Origin: Diplonema japonicum
Lineage: Eukaryota > Euglenozoa > Diplonemea > Diplonemida > Diplonemidae
Length of the DNA: 64,000 bases
NCBI GenBank assembly: GCA_964019335.1
Contig: OZ025673.1
Coordinates: forward strand, 558,001-622,000
Direction of reading: 5' to 3'
Shown here: piece by piece, positions 10,581 through 19,276 of the stretch
Layout of the letters: the number at the start of each line of letters is the position of its first letter
Position numbering within the stretch: position 1 is the stretch's first letter
Notes under the pieces: generated by a model
The model's input: the letters and a program-made list of their open reading frames with translations, nothing else
Told to the model about the DNA's origin: nothing
Database searches by the model: none
Program-made: the position numbers and the translations under genes

Positions 10581-12465
10581 TTAGTATCCGTACTTCTCAT
10601 TCAACGATGTTTTCCCATCGCCTGTCTGCCCTGTGGGCGGTGCCCACTTGTCTTCTTCTTCAGGATGCGGGTTACGTTCGCGTCGACGCACTTGTTGCGG
10701 TTCTTCAGGCTCCGCTGGTTGTTCGATTCTGTGGGGTGCGTGTTTTTTTTTTTTTTTTATTTCACAGTTTATTTCCCACTCTTTGAGAATTTAGGCCTCG
10801 GGAAAATAAACTGTAAATAAAACGCCGTATTCCGGGGTAAAGTAGGGTTTACCTTTTCCCTCGACAGATTGTCCTGGCCCCTCGGAACCAATTTTTACCT
10901 CGCTTCGCTCGGTAAAAATTATGTCCTCGGGAGCCACAATCTGTCTCGGGGAAATAAACCCTACTTTATTGCCCCGGAATAAATAGTTATTTTTTTTTTG
11001 GAACATACTTTTTCTCCACGGGTTTCTGAGGCTGTTTTTGAGCCTCAGCTGCCTCCTCCCTCCTGGCCCGTGCCGCCGCGTTGATGGCGTTGATCTCTTC
11101 CAACTGACGCATTTTCCGGTCGACACGTGTTTCTTTCTGTTTATTATTATTATTATTATTAATTTCCTTTTTTTTATATATTATTATTACCTTGTCGATT
11201 CTCGTTTTCTTTTCGGCTGGCTCAACGGATGATTGAGCAACTGCTTGTTTCTCAACCTTCTGCTTAGGTATGAAGCTCGTGGTGACGGTGACCTGCGGTG
11301 CTTCGTCACCGAAGACCTTGCGCTTCCGCTGCGGGACAAGCCCATCAAGCGCAGGCCGCACCTTTTCGTACAAGGCCTCTTGCACACGGAGTTCCTCCAG
11401 CTTGGTTTTTAACATGGAACTGTTCTTCGCGATGCTCTTGGTAGCGTCTGCCAATGCAACCTGATGTACATATGCTTCAAGAGGGTCGTCAAGGGAGTCC
11501 AGCTTGGCGGTGGAATTTGCTTGTTTCGAGGTGTCGGAAGATATCTGTACTTTGAGGTCAGAAATGTCGTCCTCAAGCTGTTCGAGGGCTTCCCGAACGC
11601 TTTTCTCAGAATGCGTGATAATCTTGTCGGGTTTTCCCTTCGCCGCTTTTTTGTCTCTTTTCTTTTTCGCGAGTCCCGATCGGTCGTAGAACTCATCGTC
11701 GTCGTCAAAACCTTCGACGAGATCGTCTGCGTGGGTTCGTGTTTTTTTTTTCGCCTTGCCGAAGTACATCATGTCTTGTTTGTCATCTTGCCCGCCTGTC
11801 TCGTCCTCGTGGTCGTCGGAGTGGATTCTGTCAAGGAACTCCTGCCGTTGTTGTTGCCGCTTCTCCATGTTCCTCTCGAGTGCTTTCATTATCGCTTTGT
11901 CACGTGAGGCTTTGCTCGCGTTCTCCGCTTCCCTCAGTTGGTTCTCACGGAAGGCTTTACCCTTCTTGTTGTCAATCTCCTCGGCTGTGTCGACCCCACC
12001 ACAGAGGATAAGCCGTCTTGTCGACGCACCAAAGTGTATCATGTCGCCTTGCTTCACAGGCGTGAATTCTTTCTTGGGAACTTCTTGTGAAACATTCCAA
12101 AATGTTCCATGAACAGATCCAAGGTCGAAAAGGAGGACTTCACCCTTTGGGGTGAGCTGTATAACAGCATGTTGGCGCGAGATGGTAGGGTGTTCCATGA
12201 CAATGTGGCACCGCTTGTCTCGACCCACAATGAGGTACTCCTTCCCGTTTAAGGGGATTGTCTCTACGATAGAGCCCTCTCGCATCACCTCGAAGTAGGT
12301 TTCTTTGTCGGGTAGTGCCCCTGACCATGCAGGGGGGGTGTACTTCATTTCTTCCTTTGGAAGTGTCCCCGATAAGTCTTCCTGTTGTGGTCGTTGTTGT
12401 TGTTGGGGCCTTCTCATCGGTGCTGCCATGCTCTCTTTCTTTAGCGGTGGCGGTGGCATATCCAT
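10581..12465 (-). CDS. SLC4A1AP: Kanadaptin (SLC4A1AP)-like FHA-domain protein
   Basis: Three exons: 11191-12465, 11009-11136 and 10581-10728. An N-terminal proline/glutamine-rich stretch leads into an FHA domain at about residues 55-155, with the phosphothreonine-binding features LIVGRDKRC, TISRQHAVI and LGSVHGTFWN. The rest is charged and coiled-coil. The third exon is needed for the conserved C terminus (DKWAPPTGQTGDGKTSLNEK followed by YGY), which I recognise as the kanadaptin tail. An apparent stop directly after exon 2 (PKKK-stop) is therefore intronic; its splice donor is GTATGTTCC at 11008. The first intron (54 nt) is a multiple of three without a stop, so the frame would also stay open if retained. 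The second intron is 280 nt and carries a foldback element. In animals the protein is nuclear and linked to splicing/DNA repair; the role here is inferred. Confidence 0.85.
10729..11008. repeat. Foldback element inside kanadaptin intron 2
   Basis: A 152-bp imperfect inverted repeat spans 10829-10980. The arms pair from ATTCCGGGGTAA (10829-10840) with TTGCCCCGGAAT (10969-10980), through a shared ACAGATTGT/ACAATCTGT block, down to a perfect 10-bp stem at 10890-10899 and 10911-10920 with an 11-nt loop. A second small inverted repeat (CAGTTTATTT at 10765-10774 with AAAATAAACTG at 10803-10813) lies beside it. The motif TCGGGGAAATAAAC occurs twice with minor changes. Every other intron I placed is 30-89 nt, so this one appears to have grown by insertion of a MITE-like hairpin. 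Confidence 0.75.
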
Positions 12466-13052
12466 TTTTTTTTTCTTTTTAATCCTCCCGCTCTTTTTTT
12501 TTTTTTTTTTTTAGAATGGTGGGAGCGGGCGGGGACTTGAGGACAGCCTCCAATAGAGAATACAAGATGTTTCAAGTATACTTTCACGTGTATCATGTTT
12601 TTTTTTTTTTTTTTCTTTGAGAAGTTCATTCGTTTTTTTTTTTTTTCCCCGCTTTCTTTTGTTGTTGTTGTTTACTATTATTTCATTTTTGTTTGTGCAC
12701 AGCCGGGGGGTTAACCTGTAGAAGGATATGCCCAACAATGCTACCACTACTCTTTTTAGCAATAACAATTCATTATCAATATATTGTTTTTCTTGTTTAA
12801 GCAAAAAAAAAAAAAAAAAAGGTTTTTCCCATCCTCACACATTTCTTGACTGAAAACACAGTTTTTTGGACTTTGTTTAGCCCTTATGCGCCTAGGGAGG
12901 GGAATTGATTTTTAGAATTTCCGCAAACTGAAACAGTTGGGCGCATATGGGTTCAAAAGAAAAAAGAAAAAAAAAACCCCCTGAGCTTCCCCCCCTCTAA
13001 AGGCCAGTAACGATGAAGCGAAAAGAAATTTGAAGGCACGGGGAACAAATAT

Positions 13053-13083
<31 letters not shown>

Positions 13084-13244
13084 TAGGATTGGGCAAAATA
13101 AATTAATAAAAACAGATCAGGAAAAAAAAAAAAAGAGAAGGAAAAAAAAAAACAAAAAAAAACACAAAATAGAAGTGTTCAGGTCATAATAAACAAATAA
13201 AAAAAAAGAAGAAAAACCCCTCCCAACTGAATGAGGCGAGTAGA
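12466..13244. other. Long intergenic region with homopolymers
   Basis: No gene recognised in 779 bp. It holds many A and T runs (for example A at 13052-13078). A 12-bp imperfect inverted repeat (CCCTTATGCGCC at 12881-12892, GGCGCATATGGG at 12940-12951) could be a hairpin or the remnant of a small element. Confidence 0.45.
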
Positions 13245-15125
13245 CTACGAGTGGACATCATTCCAAAGCTTGCCGAAGGTGCCTGGTCCGTGTGGAGGTT
13301 GGGTTTTCATGACGGTCAATTGGCGCTGGAGCTTCTCCAGGTCCGCGGCGACTCTTTGGTGTTGCTCAGCGAGAGTCAGCTGAGGGCTTTTCACAGGAGC
13401 GTCAAACATGGCAAGGATGTCAAAGTTCTTCCCTGTTACAGGAGCTACAACAGGAGGAGGGGCGGGCTGCACCTCCCTTGGAGCTGAATTGAAAACGGCA
13501 TCGAAGTCCTGCTCGATAATGCTATTGTTCGCAAGTGGCGTCGGTGAGGGTGTCACAGGAGTTGAAGAGTTCACGAAAGCAAAAGCAGCTCCACACGAGC
13601 TTGCATCAGGACTTGGAGTGGGGGAGGCCTTTGCCACAGAAGAGGTAGCCGCGCTCCCGGGTGGTGACTCGTTCACAAACGCAAACCCTTCCTCAACAGC
13701 TGCAACCGGTGTTGGAGCAGGTGAGGGTGAGGGTGAAGGTGAAGCACTGTGCTTCCTGTCCCGCGTTCTCCGTTTAGCTACTGTCTTCTCCCCGACAGGC
13801 GTCTTCAGGAAGTCTTCTATCGCTTCTGACGAGTCCACAGTGAACACATCATGCACGAGCTGTCGCTCGCGTGTCTTTTCCACCGAAGGTGGAGGTGGCA
13901 GGTTGGGCGTTGTGAACACATCGGGTACCTCTGCAGGTTGCTGCACCGCATCCTTTTTGCTCGTGGGCACATCATCTACATTGACGCCCCCCACAACCCC
14001 TGCTACTATTGGTACGTGGTGTTCCGGGTCCCTTATCACAACCACAAACGGCCTGTCGCATCGCATCTCAAAGCGCTTCCCGCCTAGCGACAGCTCCTGC
14101 TCCTCGCCGCCCTCGGCATCTTCCGCATTGACACCTTCCTCTGTTAATCTTATCTCGCAACCGCATGTTATGTTCTTCTTGAGGTGGTCGCACCCGCACC
14201 CTCTCAGAACATCGCCAAGGTCGCCCCAACTTTTTATTTTCGTCCGTGGCACCCACAGATCGCCGTACACCTTCTTGAAGGCATCGCCCTGCATCCCATC
14301 CCATCCCTTTGCCGCGAATTCCTGCAGCACATCAGTCATCGTCTTCACCATATCAGCACTGTTCTTTGGGAGGATAAGTAGGGTGTCCAGCCCCGCTGTC
14401 GTCTTTAGCGACACCGCCTGGTAGTGGTCTGTAGTGCAGTAGGCAAAGACGCCTCTCCCGTGCATGAGAAGCGCTGTGGTAGGTGCCTTCCCTGCCCTGT
14501 AAAAGGGCTGTTTAGAAGTCAGTTCGGAGGGGAACTGCAGCGACCATGAGGCGCTAAGAGTGCACGTCTGCTGGAAGTCACCTGAGCTCTCGGTAAGATC
14601 AAAAGTGGTCCCGTACTTGGTCTTCAGCATGTCGTGGTAACCAGCAAAAGCTTTCTTTGCTTTTTCTATGCCACCCAGACGAAGCGCCCCTGTGCGTGCC
14701 TTGATCTCCTGGAAAGCTTCTTCGTCTTCAGTGCCCGAGACTTCAAGCAACGTCAGTAACGTGCCCAGTGCCGCCACACTAGTGGCCTGTGTCGCATCAT
14801 TCACCAGCCTCTCCCGCAGCCCGTTGATCAGCATGTCCCAGCATAATCTGCGCACTACGAGGCTCACTTTTTGATGCTGCTGATCCATTTGGCTTGGTTG
14901 CGTCCCACCCTCCATGCTGCGCAGGCCAGCATTGATGAACCTGTCACTGCGCTCCTGCAAATCAGCAAGTTCTACTCGCTCTGCAGATGTGAGGTCTCCT
15001 TTCTTGCTCTTCCCAAGCAGTTCACGCAGCCTGTTATCCTCAGGGCGTGTCCACGGGGGGCACCATGTCCGCCCTGACACCGACATGGCTTTCACATCGT
15101 CCATATTTCCATAGCCCACCGCCAT
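13245..15125 (-). CDS. Serpin-like protein with disordered motif-repeat tail
   Basis: Single exon, 626 residues. The ATG at 15125 was chosen because the frame above it runs into the upstream gene. The first two thirds resemble a serpin fold: a strand-forming FPSELTSKQPFYRAG region, LKTTAGLDTLLILPKN, LWVPRTKIKSWGDLGDVL, and the family end block CDRPFVVVIRD followed by VPIVAGVVGG. The hinge before the reactive loop reads LTEEGVNAEDAEGGEEQ; inhibitory serpins need small residues there, so I expect no protease inhibition. The C-terminal third is Pro/Ser-rich and repeats an aromatic motif four times (FAFVNESPP, FAFVNSSTP, FDAVFNSAP, FDILAMFDAP), ending in a short coiled coil. This looks like an adaptor-binding tail on a serpin core. 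No signal peptide is visible, suggesting a cytosolic protein. Confidence 0.55.
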   Translation of the reverse strand: MAVGYGNMDDVKAMSVSGRTWCPPWTRPEDNRLRELLGKSKKGDLTSAERVELADLQERSDRFINAGLRSMEGGTQPSQMDQQHQKVSLVVRRLCWDMLINGLRERLVNDATQATSVAALGTLLTLLEVSGTEDEEAFQEIKARTGALRLGGIEKAKKAFAGYHDMLKTKYGTTFDLTESSGDFQQTCTLSASWSLQFPSELTSKQPFYRAGKAPTTALLMHGRGVFAYCTTDHYQAVSLKTTAGLDTLLILPKNSADMVKTMTDVLQEFAAKGWDGMQGDAFKKVYGDLWVPRTKIKSWGDLGDVLRGCGCDHLKKNITCGCEIRLTEEGVNAEDAEGGEEQELSLGGKRFEMRCDRPFVVVIRDPEHHVPIVAGVVGGVNVDDVPTSKKDAVQQPAEVPDVFTTPNLPPPPSVEKTRERQLVHDVFTVDSSEAIEDFLKTPVGEKTVAKRRTRDRKHSASPSPSPSPAPTPVAAVEEGFAFVNESPPGSAATSSVAKASPTPSPDASSCGAAFAFVNSSTPVTPSPTPLANNSIIEQDFDAVFNSAPREVQPAPPPVVAPVTGKNFDILAMFDAPVKSPQLTLAEQHQRVAADLEKLQRQLTVMKTQPPHGPGTFGKLWNDVHS

Positions 15126-15166
15126 GGCTGTGGTGTGATATGTGCCGTGAAGGTTAAATAAATGAA

Positions 15167-16033
15167 TTAAACAGCATGCCCCGCAGCTTCGACAAAAGCG
15201 GCCCACTCTGGGATGCCGTCGAGGCGCACACCATGCTTGCTGCAAACATCGGTTAGCATTGGGTAAAGTGACGCGAATGCCTTTTTAAGGTGTAACTGTT
15301 TTTCGGACACGTCGTTCAACTGCCGCTTCTGCTCCGCCAAGGCGGCGAGCTCCTTGCGACGTGTGGTTTCCAGACGGGCCCACTCTGTTAAGAGCAGTGC
15401 CTCCTGATCTGCGATGTCCTTCATGCGCAGGGTGACAAGGTCTGACCAGTCCTGCTGGCCCATCAAGAGCTCCCGTTCGTGCTCGTCGTTCACAAACTGG
15501 TCGTGCATGTGCTGCATGAGCGCGTCGTGCTTGTCAGCAGCGTCCTGCCGCTCCTTCATGCGCCCTTTGGCACGTTCTTCCATTTCTGCTTTGGACACGA
15601 CTGCGTCCATGCGTCTAGCAGTCCTGCCCTTGCTTCTGGCGATTTCTTCTTCATAAGCATCTCGGCTTTCCTCTATTTTCTGCCGTCGCTTCCAAAGCTT
15701 TTCTATCCTGTCTCGCTCCTCGTCCTCATTGGTGGTGTGCTGGAAGTCATCCAGTTTCCTAGCCTTCGTGATGTACTCCACCTGCAGGGCCCTTTCTGTG
15801 TCCAGCATTTGCTTCCCGATCTCATTGAACCTGCGCTCCTCCTCTGTCTCTGTGCACGCCCGCATCTTCTTCTTCATTTCCGCTTCCTTTTGCATCCTCA
15901 ACAAGACCAGCCTCCCGTAGTTCCTGTCATGGTCCTCTTGGGTGATGAGCCCCACGTCCATGTCGTGACGCACTGTTTCAAGTGCCTCGACGGCGATTTG
16001 CTCCTCGAGCTCGACAGAGCTTAGCACTTCCAT
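15167..16033 (-). CDS. Coiled-coil protein, function unknown
   Basis: Single exon, 288 residues from the ATG at 16033 (MEVLSSVELEEQ). Almost the whole length is charged heptad-rich helix with many Glu, Arg and Lys. The only non-coiled part is a short hydrophobic end (FASLYPMLTDVCSKHGVRLDGIP and following). I do not recognise the family. It sits between the serpin-like gene and the Tom22-like gene, only 41 bp upstream of the serpin start. Similar proteins in flagellates are often cytoskeletal or axonemal, but nothing in the sequence proves that. Confidence 0.75.
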   Translation of the reverse strand: MEVLSSVELEEQIAVEALETVRHDMDVGLITQEDHDRNYGRLVLLRMQKEAEMKKKMRACTETEEERRFNEIGKQMLDTERALQVEYITKARKLDDFQHTTNEDEERDRIEKLWKRRQKIEESRDAYEEEIARSKGRTARRMDAVVSKAEMEERAKGRMKERQDAADKHDALMQHMHDQFVNDEHERELLMGQQDWSDLVTLRMKDIADQEALLLTEWARLETTRRKELAALAEQKRQLNDVSEKQLHLKKAFASLYPMLTDVCSKHGVRLDGIPEWAAFVEAAGHAV

Positions 16034-16146
16034 GTTCAAGAGTCCTGCATGTTGTGGGCGTGGGACATATAAAACCAAAGGGGTACTATGACCACTAAAA
16101 GGGTTGGGTGGGAAGTGTGAAATAATAAAAAATGGGATATCTGGCA

Positions 16147-16658
16147 TCAGCCGCACATCTGGGGTGGAATGGGGTGATGGAACACTTGATGTGGATAGTC
16201 GGAAGCTGTCTGCTTAGAACTCCTCTTCTTCTTCCTATTTGTTCAAAAGGGGGTTTTTTTTTTTGTTTTGTTAAGCCACAAAGCTTCCGTGTCCATACCT
16301 TCGAGGAGCTGCCAGTGTCAAGCGAGATAAGCTTGCTGTCCAATTCCGAGTGTGCGCTGTCGCTTTTCTCCGCGACCAGCTTTTCCCTCATCCTACCGCT
16401 GTAGTCGAGAAGACGCATTTTGTCTGGAAAGAGTGTGTTTTTTTTTTTTTTTTCCCTTCGTTCTTCCTTCCATACCGAGTTCCCCCGCGAAAACAAGAGG
16501 AATGGACAGCACAAGCACCGTGGTGCTGAGCACCCACACATGGGGCTCAGCCCATTTTTTCAGTCTCCTTTTTATTTTATTTTTCCCCCCTCGGTTACAT
16601 ACCAACAGCGATCAGCAACGAGGTTCACCACTCCACCAATTAATTCAATCACTGACAT
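16147..16658 (-). CDS. TOM22: Tom22-like mitochondrial import receptor
   Basis: Four small exons, too short to stand out singly: 16603-16658, 16476-16567, 16299-16423 and 16147-16209. They join in frame to 111 residues. After a short N-terminal helix (IELIGGVVNLVADRCWRLKK) comes a single membrane segment with the Tom22 pattern W...TT..L.L.PLVF..E, seen as VWVLSTTVLVLSIPLVFAGE, followed by DKM and a charged tail. In Tom22 of animals and fungi the membrane segment has the same TT...LP.VF..E...M order and faces the intermembrane space at its C terminus. The N terminus lacks the long acidic cytosolic domain of opisthokont Tom22 and so resembles the short plant Tom9 type. Introns are 35, 52 and 89 nt; the first uses AAAAAG as acceptor. 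If correct, the organism has a mitochondrial outer-membrane import complex. Confidence 0.62.
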
Positions 16659-16760
16659 ATTTTTTTCCCGATAAATTTTCACCCCCCTTTTCTTTTTGTT
16701 TCGTTCGAGTTTGTAAGAAAAACCTTCCGTTCCTCAAAAATAAATAAATAGATCGATGAC

Positions 16761-17517
16761 CTACAGCCAAGACGGCTTGTTTTGCCGGGTTGTGACGCTG
16801 CGCATCTTCTCCTCTTGGTTTTCGAGCTTTCTCTTCCTGATTTTCTCTTCCTTATAAAGAAGGTAAATGTCTTGCCTGTAACAAAGGGAAAAAAAAGATT
16901 TTAGACCAAAGAAAAAAAAAAAAGAGGAAAAAAAAAACGCGTTCACACCTTTGTATATTTGACTCACCGAAATGCGGGTTTTTTTTCTGGTACGAGTAGC
17001 GCTCCTTTGCGGTAGGATCGCTGACAGCCTTTTGCTTTTGTGATTCGATGGTCCGAACCACGTCCGGGTCAAGATCAGCAAATTCCTTACTACTAGAAGG
17101 GGCGTGGTTGTGCACCTTTAGTGCCTTCTCGTCCTTGAAGAGGTCGCCGTGCCCAAGGAGCACCCGCTGCTCAGGTGTCAGTTTCGCAAGCCTCTTCATT
17201 TCTTTCTTGCTCAATTTCGGCTTTTCCTTCTTTTCCTTTTCGTCCGCCTTCAGACAGTCATTAACCCGCACAAACCCTGCACTCACCGCCTTCAATGCCT
17301 CTTCAGTCACTTCTACCTCTTCTTTTTCCTCCTTCTTCACCACTGGTTTCTCAGTGTCTTTGTAATACCCTAAACCCTGTTTTTTTTTTTTTTTTTTTTT
17401 CCCTTCCATTTTTTTAATTTTCCATACCTGTGCACCCGTCCCGAAATACCACCCTTCCTTGCTTCCCGTCCATTGTTCCTGGGCCTCAAACGAGGTTGTC
17501 TGTTCTTCCTCTGCCAT
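16761..17517 (-). CDS. Small basic conserved-looking protein, function unknown
   Basis: Three exons (17428-17517, 16949-17376, 16761-16875) give 210 residues. The N-terminal block EGWYFGTGAQGLGYYKD is only contiguous once a 51-nt intron is removed. That intron is a multiple of three with no stop, so the retained form would insert a lysine-rich stretch. The middle is very lysine/glutamate-rich, followed by LSKKEMKRLAKLTPEQRVLL, and the C terminus is a charged helix (DIYLLYKEEKIRKRKLENQ). The second intron starts GTGTGAAC. I do not recognise the family with certainty. The composition resembles small nuclear/nucleolar or splicing-associated proteins; this is inference only. Confidence 0.75.
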
Positions 17518-17731
17518 TTTTTTTTTTCTTCTTTTTTCCTTTTTTTTTTTTTTTATTTTCTTTTTTTTTCCTCTCTCCGATGGGTCAAAAATCCGGTCAA
17601 CTCATCAGCACAGAGCGGAGGGTCGAAGGATGCCATGCAGTCTCAGTTTCGGACATGTATCTCCAAAACAAATAATAATAAAAAGGAAAGGTACATAATA
17701 AAGTAGTTACAAATACAATGAAAGATGTTCC

Positions 17732-19135
17732 CTATAAGGTGACCGCCCTCCTTGAAGCCTTCTTCGAGTACTCCAAAGCGGATATGGCACGGGCTGCTTG
17801 AGAGATTTCGTGCTGGCTGGGGTTGCCTAGCACGGAGATGGAGGTTGCTCTGCAACCCATTGCAAGCATGGGGTCCGGGTTGCACACAGTGAGAGCACGG
17901 AGGGGGAACCAAATATTTGTGCTCTTCGGTGTAGTAAAGAGAAGTCTGGCGGTGGATGTGACGATGTTGACCTCTGCCACCCTTGCGACGCAGCCAGCCT
18001 TGGGGATCACGCTGCCAGCGTCGACACTCATGTCGTAGCACACAGAGCAGTACCGCTGCAGGGCGGCAGGGTCGTCGATAACTTGGACATGTGTCCCAAT
18101 CATGCCTGCGATGGACTGGTAGGCAGATCTGTCGTCGCTCATCACGGAGTCCTCCTTCGACCCCTCCCTCATGTGGAACGACAGGTCGTGCTGCGTGAAG
18201 CACTCTGAGTTCGACACCGACAGCGTCGCGTCGTCGCCCATCACCTTCATCAGCGGGCGCAGCACTTTTTCTAAATCTTGCGGCGCGCCATGCTCGCTCC
18301 TGGCGGGTCTCACCTTCGTGTGCGCCGCCTTGCTCGGGTACTGCATTCCTTCATCTCCCCATTTCTCGACTGCCTCAACAGGCACTATCCGCCTGTGGCG
18401 AATGGACAATGTGCTCAACGGCACGACCTCTGTCCTGTCCGAAAACTTCACCCATGCGCAGTCCCCTGCCACTTCTACTACCACTCCCTCCCCGTGCGGC
18501 CCGTCCACTTCATCACCGTGCTTCATCTTGCTGTACTTCTGTCTGAAACACTGCAACCCCTCTGCATACAGGAGTAAGTGTGAAGCAGCGGTCGCTTGCA
18601 CATCATCAAGTCCACCGGCGAGCCAAGGCCGCTCTTCCAGCAGCTTCTCTACCACGTACTTCGCCTTCTCCTGTGGTGTCGATGCCTCTGTTGCGACACT
18701 GCTCTTGGAAACTAGTGATGGGTGCGATGGAAGATCGTCCGAGACAATGTCTTCAAGCTCCGCCAGATCCAAGCCCAAGGCCGCAGCGATGGGCTCAAGC
18801 ATTGTGTGCAGCGTGAGAGAGGACGCCACAGGATCATTCTCAGAAGGGACCAGAAGTGACACTGCCCCTGCCCCAAGTACAGCCCCTGCGCCTGGAACAG
18901 CCATCGCAGTGGTGCTCGGCTTGTCGTACACCGCATGCATCTTCTTCGCTAGTTCGCTGCGCGACTTCAGTAGTGCATCTAATGCACTGCGTGCATCACA
19001 GATGTCCCTCGGATCTGTCTGCTTCTCCGAAACAGGCCGCGAAGATGCCCTCACCTCTGACTTCCTGATTCTCGACGGGCTCAGCTCTTCCTTCAGGGCA
19101 CCGTGTAACTCATTATAATTTGGGTGCTCGTGCAT
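17732..19135 (-). CDS. Protein with two SH3-like segments, function unknown
   Basis: Single exon, 467 residues from the ATG at 19135 (MHEHPNYNELHG), which follows a plausible acceptor AG. Two segments look like small beta-barrels of the Mib/Herc2 or SH3 kind: VDGPHGEGVVVEVAGDCAWV followed by KFSDRTEVVPLSTL around residue 230, and PKAGCVARVAEVNIVTSTAR followed by LLFTTPKSTNIWFPLRAL near residue 400. Between them is a helical region. There is no catalytic motif, membrane segment or signal peptide in the chosen form. A longer form with a hydrophobic N terminus is possible if translation began upstream at 19246, but that stretch lies across the presumed acceptor. I cannot name a family. Confidence 0.7.
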   Translation of the reverse strand: MHEHPNYNELHGALKEELSPSRIRKSEVRASSRPVSEKQTDPRDICDARSALDALLKSRSELAKKMHAVYDKPSTTAMAVPGAGAVLGAGAVSLLVPSENDPVASSLTLHTMLEPIAAALGLDLAELEDIVSDDLPSHPSLVSKSSVATEASTPQEKAKYVVEKLLEERPWLAGGLDDVQATAASHLLLYAEGLQCFRQKYSKMKHGDEVDGPHGEGVVVEVAGDCAWVKFSDRTEVVPLSTLSIRHRRIVPVEAVEKWGDEGMQYPSKAAHTKVRPARSEHGAPQDLEKVLRPLMKVMGDDATLSVSNSECFTQHDLSFHMREGSKEDSVMSDDRSAYQSIAGMIGTHVQVIDDPAALQRYCSVCYDMSVDAGSVIPKAGCVARVAEVNIVTSTARLLFTTPKSTNIWFPLRALTVCNPDPMLAMGCRATSISVLGNPSQHEISQAARAISALEYSKKASRRAVTL

Positions 19136-19276
19136 ATCCTTTCTGGAGTTCACAACAGCACGACAACTAAATAAAAGAACAACAACAAATACAATAGGTC
19201 TATACAAAATGGCTGCAGCTTGCGCGCCTTGTGTAACAAAGATCACAGCGGTACTGCAGCAGTCTACCGTGCCACG

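Noticed and set aside
12511-12804. Minus-strand frame in the spacer between kanadaptin and the serpin-like gene
   Set aside because: It is composed of poly-K/N segments from homopolymers, without domain or acceptor site.
15126-15245. N-terminal extension of the serpin-like protein from the ATG at 15245
   Set aside because: It overlaps the end of the neighbouring coding region and encodes a Cys/His/Arg-rich stretch; the ATG at 15125 fits the spacing of other genes.
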